Made by a program: the position numbers and the translations under genes
Part shown: positions 25,439 through 38,544 of the stretch, one piece after another
Numbering within the stretch: position 1 is the stretch's first letter
How the letters are laid out: every line of letters begins with the position of its first letter
Assembly: GCF_038396675.1 (NCBI RefSeq)
Contig: NC_088920.1
Location: 71,872,501-71,936,500 of the forward strand
Reading direction: 5' to 3'
Length of the DNA stretch: 64,000 nucleotides
From: Hydra vulgaris
Lineage: Eukaryota > Cnidaria > Hydrozoa > Anthoathecata > Hydridae
Notes under the pieces: generated by a model
What the model saw: the letters and a program-made list of their open reading frames with translations, nothing else
What the model was told of the DNA's origin: nothing
Databases searched by the model: none

Positions 25439-28400
25439 CATGGCTTACTATATAACAGGCCTTGCCAACGCGCGGCTTGCGTAAAAAACTGGAGGCAAGA
25501 TTAAAAATATTACTTTGCAGTAGTTTACATTTTCAGTTAGGTGATTTTCGCATGAATATAATATTTGTATGATATATCTACTAAAATTAACTTATAAAAA
25601 GTGAAAAGATGAATTTATTAGTCTTTTTTTTTTTTAAATTTGTTTATAACTAACATTGTAATATAACTAACGAATAACATTTATAAAAATTTTAAATTAA
25701 TTTGAATGTATATAAAACTAATTATGTTTAAACAATTTAGTATATATAGATTTATATTTTGCTATAATTTCATATTAGCATTTACCACAAAATTTATTAA
25801 TGGGTTTTTTAAGTATTAAAAATAAATTTTTGAGAAAAAAGAGATAAAATCTTTAGAGAATAAAAAGTAAATACAAGCTTTTTAGATATTTTACTAAACA
25901 CTCTTTTACAGTTTTTGTTAAAAACGTTGCAAAAATTTTACTTTGCGTTGAGTTTTATCAACTTCTGCTTTGGCTCCTTGTGGGAACGAGGTGAATAGAG
26001 TCGACAATAATTATTAAATAAAATATTTGTCATTGTTAATCCATGATGTCTTTGCATACTTAATGAATAAAATTCTGATAGCATCATAAGGAGGTTACAC
26101 AGTGATGACGGACAAGTGTCATTATATACTTCATAAAAAAGAATGTAACAGTAAGTTGCCCATTGACAGACTTTGTCACCAGGAATTGTTAAACCTCCTC
26201 GATTTATGTCCTTTATTAAATTTCCATAGGCTTCATAAAAATAAAAGGTGTCATCTGGATTTTCATCTTCACTAATAATGTACCCAGCAATATAAACTAA
26301 TGACATTTTAATATCAACAGTCAATGAATCACACAGAGCAGGTAAATTGTCAATAACGTTGCAAATACCCTCGCTTGGTAAAAATTTACATTTTGGACAA
26401 GAGTGATCTGAACCTAGATTGGCTAACACATCTGAACTTTTCTCAAACTTTAATAGCAACTTAGTACGATATATAGTTACTTTTTCAAGAACTTGTTGAA
26501 CGGAAATAAAATAAGTTCCTCCTGAGCCTTGTCTTAATTTTCCAAAGAGCATTTCTAATGGATCTGTTGTAAAGTTGCCTTATAATACATACTGATGAGT
26601 TGTATCTAAAAGATATTTTGACAAGTGAACCAAACCATAACAGGTCCGAGCTAAACAATTAGCAGTGTCTCTTGTTAGTAATTTGACTCTTTTTCCTTTT
26701 TCTATTTTTTTCATTTGTATTGCAAAATCACCCATTGCAGAAAGTTTGCTTAAATTGTCATCATTAGCAGAAGCAATAGCAGCTCGATTAGAATCTTTCA
26801 AACAAATGTCTGCATATGGACTGTGAACATTACAAATTTTCCAAAATTCAACGACTTTAGAGATGAAAACAATCGTCCCTTCATTTTCACGCAGGTCTGG
26901 ATGACTTTTTAATGCTGACAATGTTTCATCGCAAAACACTTGCAGACAAGTGATAACTTTTTGTCTTTCAATTGGATTTGGATTAACAGAAATTTCTGTT
27001 AATTTAGACATTTTGACAATGTTTTTCATTTCTAGCTTATACAAATTAATAATATCAACCCACCATGCTGTTTTTTTTTCTCCATCAATATAAAATTCAA
27101 GTTCTTGAGTTTTTTCTGTGATCCAGTTATTACGTATACTTTTTAATAAATGAACATAATCAAATAAAAGAAAAATATTATCTTTAGTACACCGTGCTTC
27201 TTTTTTTTCAAAAAAGTTATAAAACTTCTGATTGACTCTGTTACCATCACAGACAATAGCAACAACATTGCCCCCATTATTTTTAATTGCATCAAGAATC
27301 AGGGTTGTCTGTTCAAAAAGAAACTCAGCATCAAGTTCTCTGACTGGTAACATTTTGTAAAGAAATTTTGGTCCATTAAACAATTTTACAACCAAAAAGC
27401 TCAGTACTGTGTTTGCTAAGAGATGAGGTTTGTTAACTGATTTACCAAATACTATGCCACCATGATACTGCAACATTGGTTTAACATAAACCTCATCAAG
27501 AAGTAAAATGCATGTTTTTTGTCTATCATCTCTAAGATTGGAGAAAATATGTCTGATATAAGTGGTATCATCTAAAGATTTACATTTAAATGTAATTCTT
27601 CCTAAAGTACGTAAACTTGGAAGTTCAAAATCTCCTCTGATGCGATTGTAGGCTGATCGTGAAAGAGAAAAATACTCAAATGCTCGCACAATTGTTTCAA
27701 TTGGATACTTTTTTCCCCCAATACATGTTTTATTCATTGACAAAATTTGTTAATATACAACTTCTTTTTTGGGTGTTATTTCACAACAATTTAAAAATCT
27801 TAATGCTTCTTGGATATGAGAAAATTTGTTCATAATATAAACTCGGTTAGATGATAAAGTCATAACACTAATTTTAACTCCACAATGAAATGCTTCAAAA
27901 GTGAGATCTTTATATATGCAAAGAAGAAATCTAGCAATAGCACTTTCCTTTAAAAAGTCTGAAGACTGAATATATAATATATTAGTGCATAAATAATTAA
28001 TAATAGCAAAATTAAATTTATTAGTTTTTAACTTTTCATATAAAACATTAATACTTTCTATTTTTTCTTGTGAATTAAATATTGCTAACTCGTCCTCTTC
28101 TTGCCAGCGAACACTATTAAGACTATTTGATGTTTTTCTAAGTGGCATGGGTACAGTCGGAACTAAGCTTGGCTTTATACAATCAAATACTGACGGAGCA
28201 TCACGAGGTCTCAGCTTTCCATAATCAGTAACAGTTGAATAATTTTTTGGCTAATGTCTTTCACATACTACGGTGTTATTAGTATCAGGAACATTATCTT
28301 ATTATAACAATCCAACGTTTTCGTTTTTCAATGTTTCTTGGAAGTCTAAATGTTTTAACTCTATTCTGAGGATTATAATTGCCATTGCATTTTGTTACAC

Positions 28401-28786
28401 AACATCGACGAACCATTTTTTAAATACTTAATTAAATTCTTTGCTTAATCCTTCACCTCTCAACTAACTTTTTTTTTTAAATTTGGAAGTTAGTTAAAAT
28501 GATTACGGGTGTTTGATTATTGTAACTTTTATAAAAATATTAAACTTATGTATATATATATTCAACTTAAAGTAATTTTATTAAACAAAATTTTAAATGA
28601 AAATTATTTTGTTAATTTTATAATAATTATTTATTAATGTTTTATAATTATTATTGTTACAAAAAAAAACCACCCCCGTATTTATTTTGTAAAACTGCTT
28701 ATTAGTTTTTCAAATTTAAAACTATCTTGCCTCCAGTTTTTTACGCTAGCCGCGCGTTGGCTAGGCCTGTTATATAGTAAGCCATG
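25439..28786. mobile_element. P element with 63-bp TIRs and 8-bp target duplication
   Basis: The left end starts CATGGCTTACTATATAACAG at 25439. The right end is its inverse, ending at 28786. The ends match over about 63 bp with two differences. GTCAGACT at 25431-25438 and 28787-28794 is an 8-bp direct duplication, the size P elements make. Removing the element and one duplicate rejoins the pogo coding sequence at GRSLT. Total length 3348 bp. Confidence 0.96.
25938..28415 (-). pseudogene. P-element transposase (THAP9-like), four lesions
   Basis: The N-terminal THAP zinc finger (28415 to about 28230) has CCVTKC and VCERH for the C2CH metal site, then SLVPTVP for the AVPTIF-like end. It has one frameshift near 28295 and a TAG where Trp usually follows VCERH. 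From 28229 a single frame runs to 25938, broken only by TAA at 27750-27752 and TAA at 26580-26582. It holds the pre-catalytic region, the RNase H-like start ILLLDEVYVKPMLQYHGG (first Asp) and VVAIVCDGNRVNQKFY. The sequence LFDYVHLLKSIRNNW and the long GTP-binding-type insertion follow, then DPLEMLFGKLRQGSGGTYF and the C-terminal all-helical part. About 800 residues in total, near the family's usual length. Confidence 0.9.
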
Positions 28787-28881
28787 GTCAGACTGCGACC
28801 CATTTTCATAGCGTGTAATGCAGACTTTATTCTATCATTTGTTGCTTCTCTTTGTATTTTTCGAACACAATTTCTCACCAT

Positions 28882-29349
28882 TATTTATGTTTAAATATGT
28901 TATCTAAAGAAATATAAAAATCTTAAAATTTAGACTTAATTTATATACAAAAACAGATAAACATACAAACGCACATAATTGTGTATTGTTACTTAACACA
29001 ATCTTATTAATACAATGTTTTAGACACAAATAAAACTTTTTAATAAAGAAGTTAATTAAAAACATACTTAAGAATTATTAAGCTTAATATTACGATATTG
29101 ACATAAACAAATAAAGCCCTAATTACTAATATACAAAACACGTAATAATTTTATATATACTTATAAATAATTTTTAATTAAAAAAATTTATAATTTAAGT
29201 AGATGTTTCAAGTAGTTTTTCAAGTTATATTTTAGTTATATTTCAAGTATCATTTACTTAAATGTAGTAATAAAACTTTTCTTTACTTAGCAACATCTTA
29301 TACCTTTAACTAAATATGTAAAACTATTTAAAAAAAACATTTACAAATA
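28882..29349. other. AT-rich leader between pogo start and Tc1 element
   Basis: No gene or clear terminal repeat was seen. It is probably the 5' untranslated part of the pogo element, later flanked by the Tc1 insertion. Confidence 0.4.
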
Positions 29350-29758
29350 CAGTGGGTGCTCATATTATTAGAAACACGACCAAATTTTAAGAACTTTGTG
29401 AATAAAGTTCAAAATTAACAAAACATTTTAACAAAATAATTTTTTTTATTTTACAAATAGTATGTATGTACCTTTTACTTTAATCTGGGAGTTTGGCAAC
29501 ATTGCATTTCATCTCATTATGAAGTTATAGGGTTTTTCCCGAATTTTGACAATTTTGGCAGTTATACCTGTGTTGTTGTCGCGTGAAGTGCTGTGTGTGT
29601 ATTGCTCACTTTTTAAAGTTTTCAAAGATTTTTTTATTGTTTTGTTATTGAGTTCTATTTATGTGTCTATTTTTTACAGTTAAACATGATTAAATCAATA
29701 TTTTTACATATAATTTGACTTCTATAACGGTTTACTAGAATCACGTGTTTTGTTCAAT

Positions 29759-30883
29759 ATGGGAAAGGCAAAAGATGTTTCACCCTCAAAAAAAAGAGAA
29801 GTTGGAGCATTATTGAAGAATACTTCTTATTCTCAAAGGTGTATAGCATCAATGACAAAGGTTTCAGTGGCAACAGTCAACCGAATAAAAAAAAATCTGG
29901 ACAAAAATGCTGATTATACTCCTCAACGAACAGGACACTGTGGTAGAAAACGGCTAACAACGCCAAGAGACGATAGAAAAATACGAGATATTTGCCTAGA
30001 AAATAGGAATAAGCCTAGGCGAATACTAACCACTTTAATACAAGATGCTGGAATACCAGTATCTCCAATGACAGTTCGTCGCCGACTCAAAGAACAAGGA
30101 TTTAGATGCTGTCGACCTGCTAAAAAGCCTAAGCTCACTCTAGCAATGCAACAAAAACGCCTTGCTTGGGCTAAAAGTCATCGGCATTTGACCGTCGATG
30201 ACTGGAAAAATGTAAGTACTTCATTTATAATTGTACACATTCCATTTAGAGATTTGCCTACATTAAAATTTTGACTTATAAGTTTTTTTGATGTTGTTTA
30301 GGTATGTTTCTTAGATGAATCGACAATCCAGATATTGATGAACAAATCACAGTTTGTGCGTAGACGAGCTGGAGAAAAATTCCACAAAGACTGCATCTTA
30401 GAACGTGTAAAGCATCCTCTAAGTATAATGGTATGGTCTGTCATTAGTGGACATGGAACAGGGCGCTTATATATCGTTGAGGGAACTATGCGCCAGGACC
30501 AATACATAAAAGTTCTTGACACAAGATTGGTATCACAGTTGAAGGAATGGTTCCCAAAGAACCAAAAATTTACATTTATGCATGATTCTGCCCCATGCCA
30601 TAAAGCAAAGAAGGTTACAGAGTACCTAAAAGCAAAGAAAATTCCAGTGCTACCATGGCCTGGAAACTCACCAGATTTAAACCCTATTGAAAATCTGTGG
30701 GAGATCATGAAAAGGGAAATTGCTTCTGAAATGATCACCAACAAAATACAAGTAATTGAAAAGATGATCAAAGTCTGGCACAATAACATAGATATTCAAA
30801 ATAATGCAATAAAATGCATAGAAAGTATGCCAAGACGTGTAGAAGCGGTAATAAGTGCCAAGGGAGGGATAACAAAATACTAA
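29759..30883 (+). CDS. Tc1 transposase, DD34E, two exons
   Basis: Exon 1 (29759-30211) starts at an ATG and encodes MGKAKDVSPSKKREVGALLK, a bipartite paired-like HTH region with a GRKR hook (GHCGRKRLTT) between its halves. Exon 2 is 30302-30883. Joined, they give 344 residues, the usual Tc1 length. The catalytic residues are Asp156 (VCFLDES), Asp246 (FMHDSAPCHKAK) and Glu281 (PDLNPIENLW), with 34 residues between the last two. There are no stops or shifts. The protein would bind the terminal repeats and move the element by cut and paste at TA. The 90-nt gap between exons has good GT-AG borders. The full length, intact triad and near-identical ends suggest recent activity. Confidence 0.93.
30212..30301 (+). 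other. Spliceosomal intron in the Tc1 transposase gene
   Basis: Starts GTAAGTACTTC and ends TTGATGTTGTTTAG. Its removal joins ...DWKN to VCFLDES, the conserved first catalytic motif, in frame. The intron is 90 nt, a multiple of three, but it contains an in-frame TGA at 30272-30274, so a retained intron would truncate the protein before the catalytic domain. Confidence 0.88.
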
Positions 30884-31096
30884 AATAAATCACCAATATG
30901 TAATCTTTTGCTTGTACAATAGTGGAATTATTTTTAAAAAAATATAAATAAGTATGTTTTTTGTAATAAATATAGACCGCAACACTCAAAAGTTACGAAA
31001 AAATAGTCTGCAACCTTTTTATTTCTATAATAAATAACCTTTAACACATAATTTTCCAAAAAAAGACAGTGTTTCTAATAATATGAGCACCCACTG

Positions 31097-31505
31097 TATG
31101 TATAATGCATCTAAACATCTAAACCAACATATAATCAAAGTCAACAACTAAATATTTCAACGCTATTTGGTGACAATCTTGTTGTTCAAAATGGCAGTGA
31201 TCACGTAAAACCTCAAGGCAAGAAAGCATCTTACCCCAGGAAGCAAAGGGCATATTGCCTCATCTTTAGTAAATACAAATTTAATACAAATAAAACTAAC
31301 TTTATCGCTCGGGTATTAAAATTTTTTTAATTTTATATTATTTTTGGATAAATTCTCTGTAAAACAACAAATTTCTTACCTAAATCGCATGAATATTGAC
31401 TGTCCAATAAAGATTTACTAAGAAAATCCTATAAAAAGTTATACATCGCATAAAACCTCAACTAATAGCAATATTAAAAACATTTTTTGTTCCGTGATCT
31501 TAACT
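31097..31505. other. AT-rich DNA, nothing recognised
   Basis: No motif or gene was seen between the Tc1 element and the LINE ORF1 remnant. Confidence 0.5.
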
Positions 31506-32389
31506 TTATTTAATAAGCACAAAACCACAAAGACTTCTTGCCCCACAGGTTATCTCGTCCCACCCTACCTTATATTCCTGATCCTTTAAGTCGATTAGAT
31601 AAATGTAGTACTTGTATTTTGTCTTTGTAATGTAGAATTTTAACAACAATCGTTCTAGTTTTATTTTCTTCTTTTTTTCCAACTGTGTGAGCCGTCTCGA
31701 TATCAACATTCTTAATATTTAATTTGTTTTCAAATAAAATTAAAAAATTTTTTTTAGCTTCAACCCAGGCTTCTTATTCGTTTTCGAGATGCCCGTCGAT
31801 ACGAAGATTGTTCCTTCTGAGTCTATCTTCTAGCTGTAGTAAATTATTTTTTTCCTCCTCGCCTATACTGTTTTTGTTTTAAATTTTGTTTTCTAACTTG
31901 CATACCTTTTTTTCTTGGATATCTTGTATAACTGTTAGGTTTTCTTTGATAACTTTATTTGCCTTTTCTAGGATTCTTACTCTTTCGGTAATGTCTTTAA
32001 GTTTAGTGTTTATCTTTTCGTTTTTTTTTTTAAAGAGTCGCAAATTTGTTTTGATTTATGTATTTCATTAAGTAGCTCATTTATTTTATCGTTAGTTATT
32101 TTTAGGCTACCACTGATAAGCTTAAAGATATCTTTCTGCTGTTTTATAGATATCTGTTTAAAGATATCTTTCTGCTGTTTTAAAGATATCTGTTTAAAGA
32201 TATCTTTCTCGTGAAAAATATCGAAAACAACATTTGTTAAAGTTAGTGTTTCATATGTATTCCCCGTTTTGTGAGATTTCTTTAGAACTTTGAGACAAAT
32301 TCAAAATTAATTTTACTTACATTTTCAGCAAACTCCATTGCTTGATAAATGTTTGATATAGGAGCTGGTAATGAGCTTGAGTTTTGCAT
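31506..32389 (-). pseudogene. LINE ORF1-like RNA-binding protein remnant
   Basis: It starts at the ATG ending at 32389 (MQNSSSLPAPISNIYQAMEF). A coiled-coil-like part contains DIFKQISLKQQK repeats and later DSLKKKNEKINTKLKDITER. Then comes the L1-type RNA-recognition segment: LEDRLRRNNLRIDGHLENE, NVDIETAHTVGKK and, in another frame, TRTIVVKILHYKDK. ORF1 proteins of L1-like LINEs bind the element RNA as trimers. At least three stops and frameshifts are present. The matching ORF2 is not seen next to it, so this is an isolated fragment. Confidence 0.7.
32117..32215. repeat. Three tandem copies of a 36-bp unit in ORF1
   Basis: TTTAAAGATATCTTTCTGCT units repeat within the coiled-coil-coding part. 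The 36-bp period is 12 codons, so the repeat keeps the frame. Confidence 0.85.
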
Positions 32390-32578
32390 TTTGAGAAAAG
32401 TTTCATTTATATATAAAAAAAACATTATCTTTAATTGATGGAAAATACTATCGAAGTACATCTCCTTATTATAGGAGCAACAAATAGAAACAATAGCAAC
32501 AAATTGAAAAAAAAGAGCTCGTGCTCCACCTGCTCAACCAACGGTCAGACGCTTTGATATTTTTAATATGACCAACCA

Positions 32579-32873
32579 TTGGGTACAATGAAACATACAA
32601 AAATACTGAAAAAAATTTTTTACGACCAAAGATTTTACGACGTCCCTCCATTTTTGATCAATCGATGTAGTGTTCAATTCGTTTTAGAACTTATTAGCAA
32701 AGTTATGGATAGAGACGAATGCATTTTTATTGTTGACAATTGTATTTGTGAAAATGACATGGATTCGTGGAGATCACTACTAGCTAAGCTTGCTATATCA
32801 GGCCGCTACATAAAGCATTCGTTGTGGCTTTTAGCTCAAAGGTATACAAGGATACCTTGAGTTGTCCTCAGCT
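32579..32873 (+). pseudogene. Polinton-type FtsK/A32-like packaging ATPase fragment
   Basis: About 93 residues are open. The segment CIFIVDNCICENDMDSWRSL looks like Walker B and its neighbourhood. It is followed by LAKLAISGRYIKHSLWLLAQ and RYTRIP, matching the sensor region of A32/FtsK-type genome-packaging ATPases carried by Polintons (LAFSGRH...SLWVLTQRY type). The Walker A part is not visible and homology stops after 32873 at a TGA. It may be a relic of the same Polinton wave as the polymerase near 10 kb. The family assignment rests on motif resemblance only. Confidence 0.6.
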
Positions 32874-35216
<2,343 letters not shown>

Positions 35217-35378
35217 AAAATTCTTGAAACTTTTTATAAAAAAAGTTTAACCCATAAATTTCATCTCTAAAGTTATAATTAATATTACTTACAATTTATT
35301 AAATATAAAAATTTTATAGCCATGAACAAAGAAATAAACAAACTTTTTTTACTTATTTGAAAATGCACTGTTCGAATG

Positions 35379-37715
35379 CTAATAAAAGTCGAAATTATTT
35401 AAACAGTTTGCAATATTATTTTTTGTTAACATTGTATCCGGATGGTTGATACCTAAAATTTCAGTTTTTATTTTATCAACAGAATAATAAATTTCTAAAG
35501 CTTCGTTATGTTTTCCCATTTTGTACAAACAAAGTGCGATATTTTTTTTTGTTGACATTGTAGACGGATGGTTGATACCTAAAATTTCAGTTTGTATTTT
35601 ATCAACAGAATAATAAATTTCTAAAGCTTCGTTATGTTTTCCCATTTTGTACAAACAAAGTGCAATATTATTTTTTGTTCCCATTGTAGATGGATGGTTG
35701 ATACCTAAAATTTCAGTTTGTATTTTATCAACAGAATAATAAATTTCTAAAGCTTCGTTATGTTTTCCCATTTCGCTCAAACAGAGTGCTATATTATTTT
35801 TTGTTGCCATTGTAGACGGATGGTTGATACCTAAAATTTCAGTTTGTATTTTATCAACAGAATAATAAATTTCTAAAGCTTCGTTATATTTTCCCATTTT
35901 GAACAAACAGCTTGCGATATTATTTTTTGTTCCCATTGTATCCGGATGGTTGATACCTAAAATTTCAGTTTGTATTTTATCAACAGAATAATTAATTTCT
36001 AAAGCTTCGTTATATTTTCCCATTTTTCTCAAACAGCTTGCGATATTATTTTTTGTTGACATACTAGACGGATGGTTGATACCTAAAATTTCAGTTTGTA
36101 TTTTATCAACAGAATAATAAATTTCTAAAGCTTCGTTATGTTTTCCCATTTCGCTCAAACAGAGTGCGATATTATTTTTTGTTGCCATTGTAGACGGATG
36201 GTAGATATCTAAAATTTCAGTTTGTATTTTATCAACAGAATAATAAATTTCTAAAGCTTCGTTATATTTTCCCATTCCGCTCAAACAGCTTGCGATATTA
36301 TTTTTTGTTGACATAGTATCTGGATGGTTGATACCTAAAATTTCAGTTTTTATTTTATCAACAGAATAATAAATTTCTAAAGCTTCGTTATATTTTCCCA
36401 TTTTGTTCAAACAGTTTGCGATATTAAACTTTGTTTCAAGCGTGAATTCATTATCTTCACCATAAGCTTCTGTATTAAAATTTTGAATAACTTTTAATAT
36501 TTCGATTGCTTCTTCAAATAAACCTTTACATAATAATAATATTTGAATAGAAGTAGTCATATGATAGAAGGTTTTCGATACATTTTTTCCATTATTACGA
36601 AACATGTAGATAAAATGAAAAATAAAATGATTTCCGTAATCCACGTGATCTTTTACTTCATTCAATTCAACTTTAAAATAATTTTCGATTAACTCAAGAT
36701 ATGTATTTGTTGTTGAATTTCTCTTTTGAAAACATTTACATGTCAACTGTGTAAGTTCGTGTATTGTATATTTTTTATCTTCAAAACAGCTTAGTAAAGA
36801 ATAACTCATTAGTAATCCAATGGTTTTATCTATTAAAAATTCATCGTTCATTTCCAAGTGATTTGAGATTTGGATTATTAATTGTTGACTAATGTTTTGA
36901 CCGTCGCAATGAGATAAACAATTTAGTAATTTAAATAGAAAAGGTTGAGTTTTTTTTAATTTCATTAAAACTAAGTTAATTGCTTTTATTGTTGACTTCG
37001 ATTCTTCTTCGGATGGAAAGTCATTATTGTCTAATATTTCTGATGGTTTTGATCTATATCGATCTATATATTTTTCTATCGAAATTTTATGTATATTTAT
37101 ATATTTTATTGCCTGAGTAATTGCAAACGGATGATAACCAAGTTCTTTAATTAACTTTCTTATGTTTTCATCTGCGTTTTCTTTAATATCATTTTTAACA
37201 TAAGAAAATGCTTCTTCAGAAGAAAAAACATCAACTAGCATTTTATTTACATTATTCGACCACGTTCTCCATTGGGAGGTAATCAACGTGAATGAATTCG
37301 GTTTTCTCGAAATGTACATTGATAAATTTTTAACACTTTCATCGTCGACATTGTCAAAAATATACAAAGTCTTTTCATTTTTATAAAAGTTGTGAATTTT
37401 TTCAACAATTACTTTTATATTAAAATATTCACCTTTCGAATCATGAACTTCAAATCCTAATATTTGACATTGGTTTCTCATTGAAGTTTGTAACATTCCA
37501 AATGCTGCGTCAATCCAAACAAAGTTGTTATAGAAGTTATAAGACGTTTCACAATATTTTCTGGCAATGTGTGTCTTTCCGACGCCCGACATTCCAAATA
37601 ATACTAAAGTTGACTTATTTGCATCTTGTAAAAAACAATGATGAATTTCACGAAGTAGTTTTTCGCGTGAAAATAAATTTTCTGAAAAAGGTTGAACACC
37701 TAAAAACATACGCAC
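35379..37715 (-). CDS. NLR-type protein: NB-ARC/STAND ATPase with TPR array
   Basis: A single open frame of 778 codons with no lesion. Residues 41-48 (GMSGVGKT) form the P-loop and 116-125 (TLYIFDNVDD) Walker B. SFTLITSQWR fits the sensor (RNBS-B-like) motif and GYHPFAITQAI the GLPL-like motif. A helical winged-helix-like region follows. Residues about 412-778 are nine kinesin-light-chain-type TPR units of 42 residues (consensus EILGINHPSTM, NNIA, CL, MGK, NEALEIYYSV). Such STAND ATPases act as oligomerising switches in innate immunity or cell death; that role is inferred from the family. The frame begins with GTG, and the first ATG is codon 3. A splice acceptor-like ATGTTTTTAG lies just before GTGTTCAACC, so this is probably the last exon. 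An N-terminal effector exon should lie upstream, beyond or within the transposon-rich DNA to the right. Confidence 0.9.
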   Translation of the reverse strand: MRMFLGVQPFSENLFSREKLLREIHHCFLQDANKSTLVLFGMSGVGKTHIARKYCETSYNFYNNFVWIDAAFGMLQTSMRNQCQILGFEVHDSKGEYFNIKVIVEKIHNFYKNEKTLYIFDNVDDESVKNLSMYISRKPNSFTLITSQWRTWSNNVNKMLVDVFSSEEAFSYVKNDIKENADENIRKLIKELGYHPFAITQAIKYINIHKISIEKYIDRYRSKPSEILDNNDFPSEEESKSTIKAINLVLMKLKKTQPFLFKLLNCLSHCDGQNISQQLIIQISNHLEMNDEFLIDKTIGLLMSYSLLSCFEDKKYTIHELTQLTCKCFQKRNSTTNTYLELIENYFKVELNEVKDHVDYGNHFIFHFIYMFRNNGKNVSKTFYHMTTSIQILLLCKGLFEEAIEILKVIQNFNTEAYGEDNEFTLETKFNIANCLNKMGKYNEALEIYYSVDKIKTEILGINHPDTMSTKNNIASCLSGMGKYNEALEIYYSVDKIQTEILDIYHPSTMATKNNIALCLSEMGKHNEALEIYYSVDKIQTEILGINHPSSMSTKNNIASCLRKMGKYNEALEINYSVDKIQTEILGINHPDTMGTKNNIASCLFKMGKYNEALEIYYSVDKIQTEILGINHPSTMATKNNIALCLSEMGKHNEALEIYYSVDKIQTEILGINHPSTMGTKNNIALCLYKMGKHNEALEIYYSVDKIQTEILGINHPSTMSTKKNIALCLYKMGKHNEALEIYYSVDKIKTEILGINHPDTMLTKNNIANCLNNFDFY
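35382..36482 (-). repeat. 126-bp coding tandem repeat (nine TPR units)
   Basis: The units are almost identical at the DNA level (for example ACCTAAAATTTCAGTTTGTA recurs through the array). Differences cluster at a few codons: HP[D/S], TM[S/A/G/L]TK, NIA[S/L/N]CL, the two residues after CL (SG, SE, RK, FK, YK, NK) and MGK[Y/H]. Units three and six share the same variable set (A, L, SE, H). This fits unequal crossing-over or conversion. Confidence 0.95.
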
Positions 37716-37887
37716 GATTAGATCTATTATAAATACTTATTATCTCAATTAAAATAAGTTTAATATCGTTTATTTACTAAAATGTTTGAATTTTTTAGAA
37801 AAATTCTTGTAATTTTTCAAATATTTTTTATAGCATGTGTTTTACCAACCACTAGCGCAAATATTTAAATTTTTTAAAATTATCCTT

Positions 37888-38042
<155 letters not shown>

Positions 38043-38544
38043 TTATTCTATTTTTTTTGGTTACAAATTCTAAAAGTTAGTCAATTTATTTAATTAATAA
38101 ACATAATATATATGCAGTTTACTCTGGTTATGAGTTTAACTTAAAAAGTTTTAGTAATATTAAAAGTTTAAAGTAAATATTCTATGAAACTTCAGCTAAA
38201 GTACTGAAAAATGATTTCTCGATACACCTTCAGACCATTGTATACTCTTGTACTCTGTATCATTTTATATACTATTATACTATTGGAAATTGATGTGCAG
38301 ATAACTGATGCACTAGAACTGCCCATTGGTTTTACTCTGAGGCTCTATAAGATAATAAGAAAATTTGCAAATCTAAATTAAACTATATAGCCTACATATC
38401 TAAATGAAATGTTAAGATGTACTAGTACGTATTTCCTATAGTCATAAGTGATCATGTACCCAGCAAACATTCTCCGTTGTTTCGATGTTAAAGTTAGGTC
38501 AATTTTTTGAAGTTTTTTTTTTTTCTTAAGTTCTTCATATTGTT
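38043..38544. other. AT-rich DNA, nothing recognised
   Basis: No upstream NLR exon could be identified here on the minus strand. Confidence 0.5.

Larger units (their letters stand above)
23791..28881 (-). pseudogene. Pogo/Tigger-type transposase, split by a P element
   Basis: The gene starts at the ATG ending at 28881 with MVRNCVRKIQREATNDRIKS, the pogo N-terminal HTH start, and continues to GRSLT, where the P element interrupts. Beyond it (below 25431) comes SDFSIN, then the CENP-B-like second HTH (ALFGLTTIDVRRVAYDFATQ, NSKMAGSDWVRELMSRN). The DDE domain follows: WNMGETGITYVHKPGKIIAKK (first Asp replaced by Gly in the usual DETG), CTVTVVCAMSASG, LLDGHH-type, and LPPHSTHKMQPLDRTFFKP. The tail runs to KSSHENYRVLTEFF. 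Several stops and frameshifts and the insertion make it non-functional. Confidence 0.85.
29350..31094 (+). mobile_element. Tc1-type transposon, apparently intact
   Basis: The ends CAGTGGGTGCTCATATTATT at 29350 and its inverse, ending at 31094, match for at least 28 bp. TA lies just outside on each side (29348-29349, 31095-31096), the Tc1/mariner duplication. The 1745-bp element holds one transposase gene with no visible lesion. Confidence 0.95.

Noticed and set aside
26553..26582. Treating the two P transposase halves as separate genes
   Set aside because: They share one frame and one protein family, with only a TAA between them.
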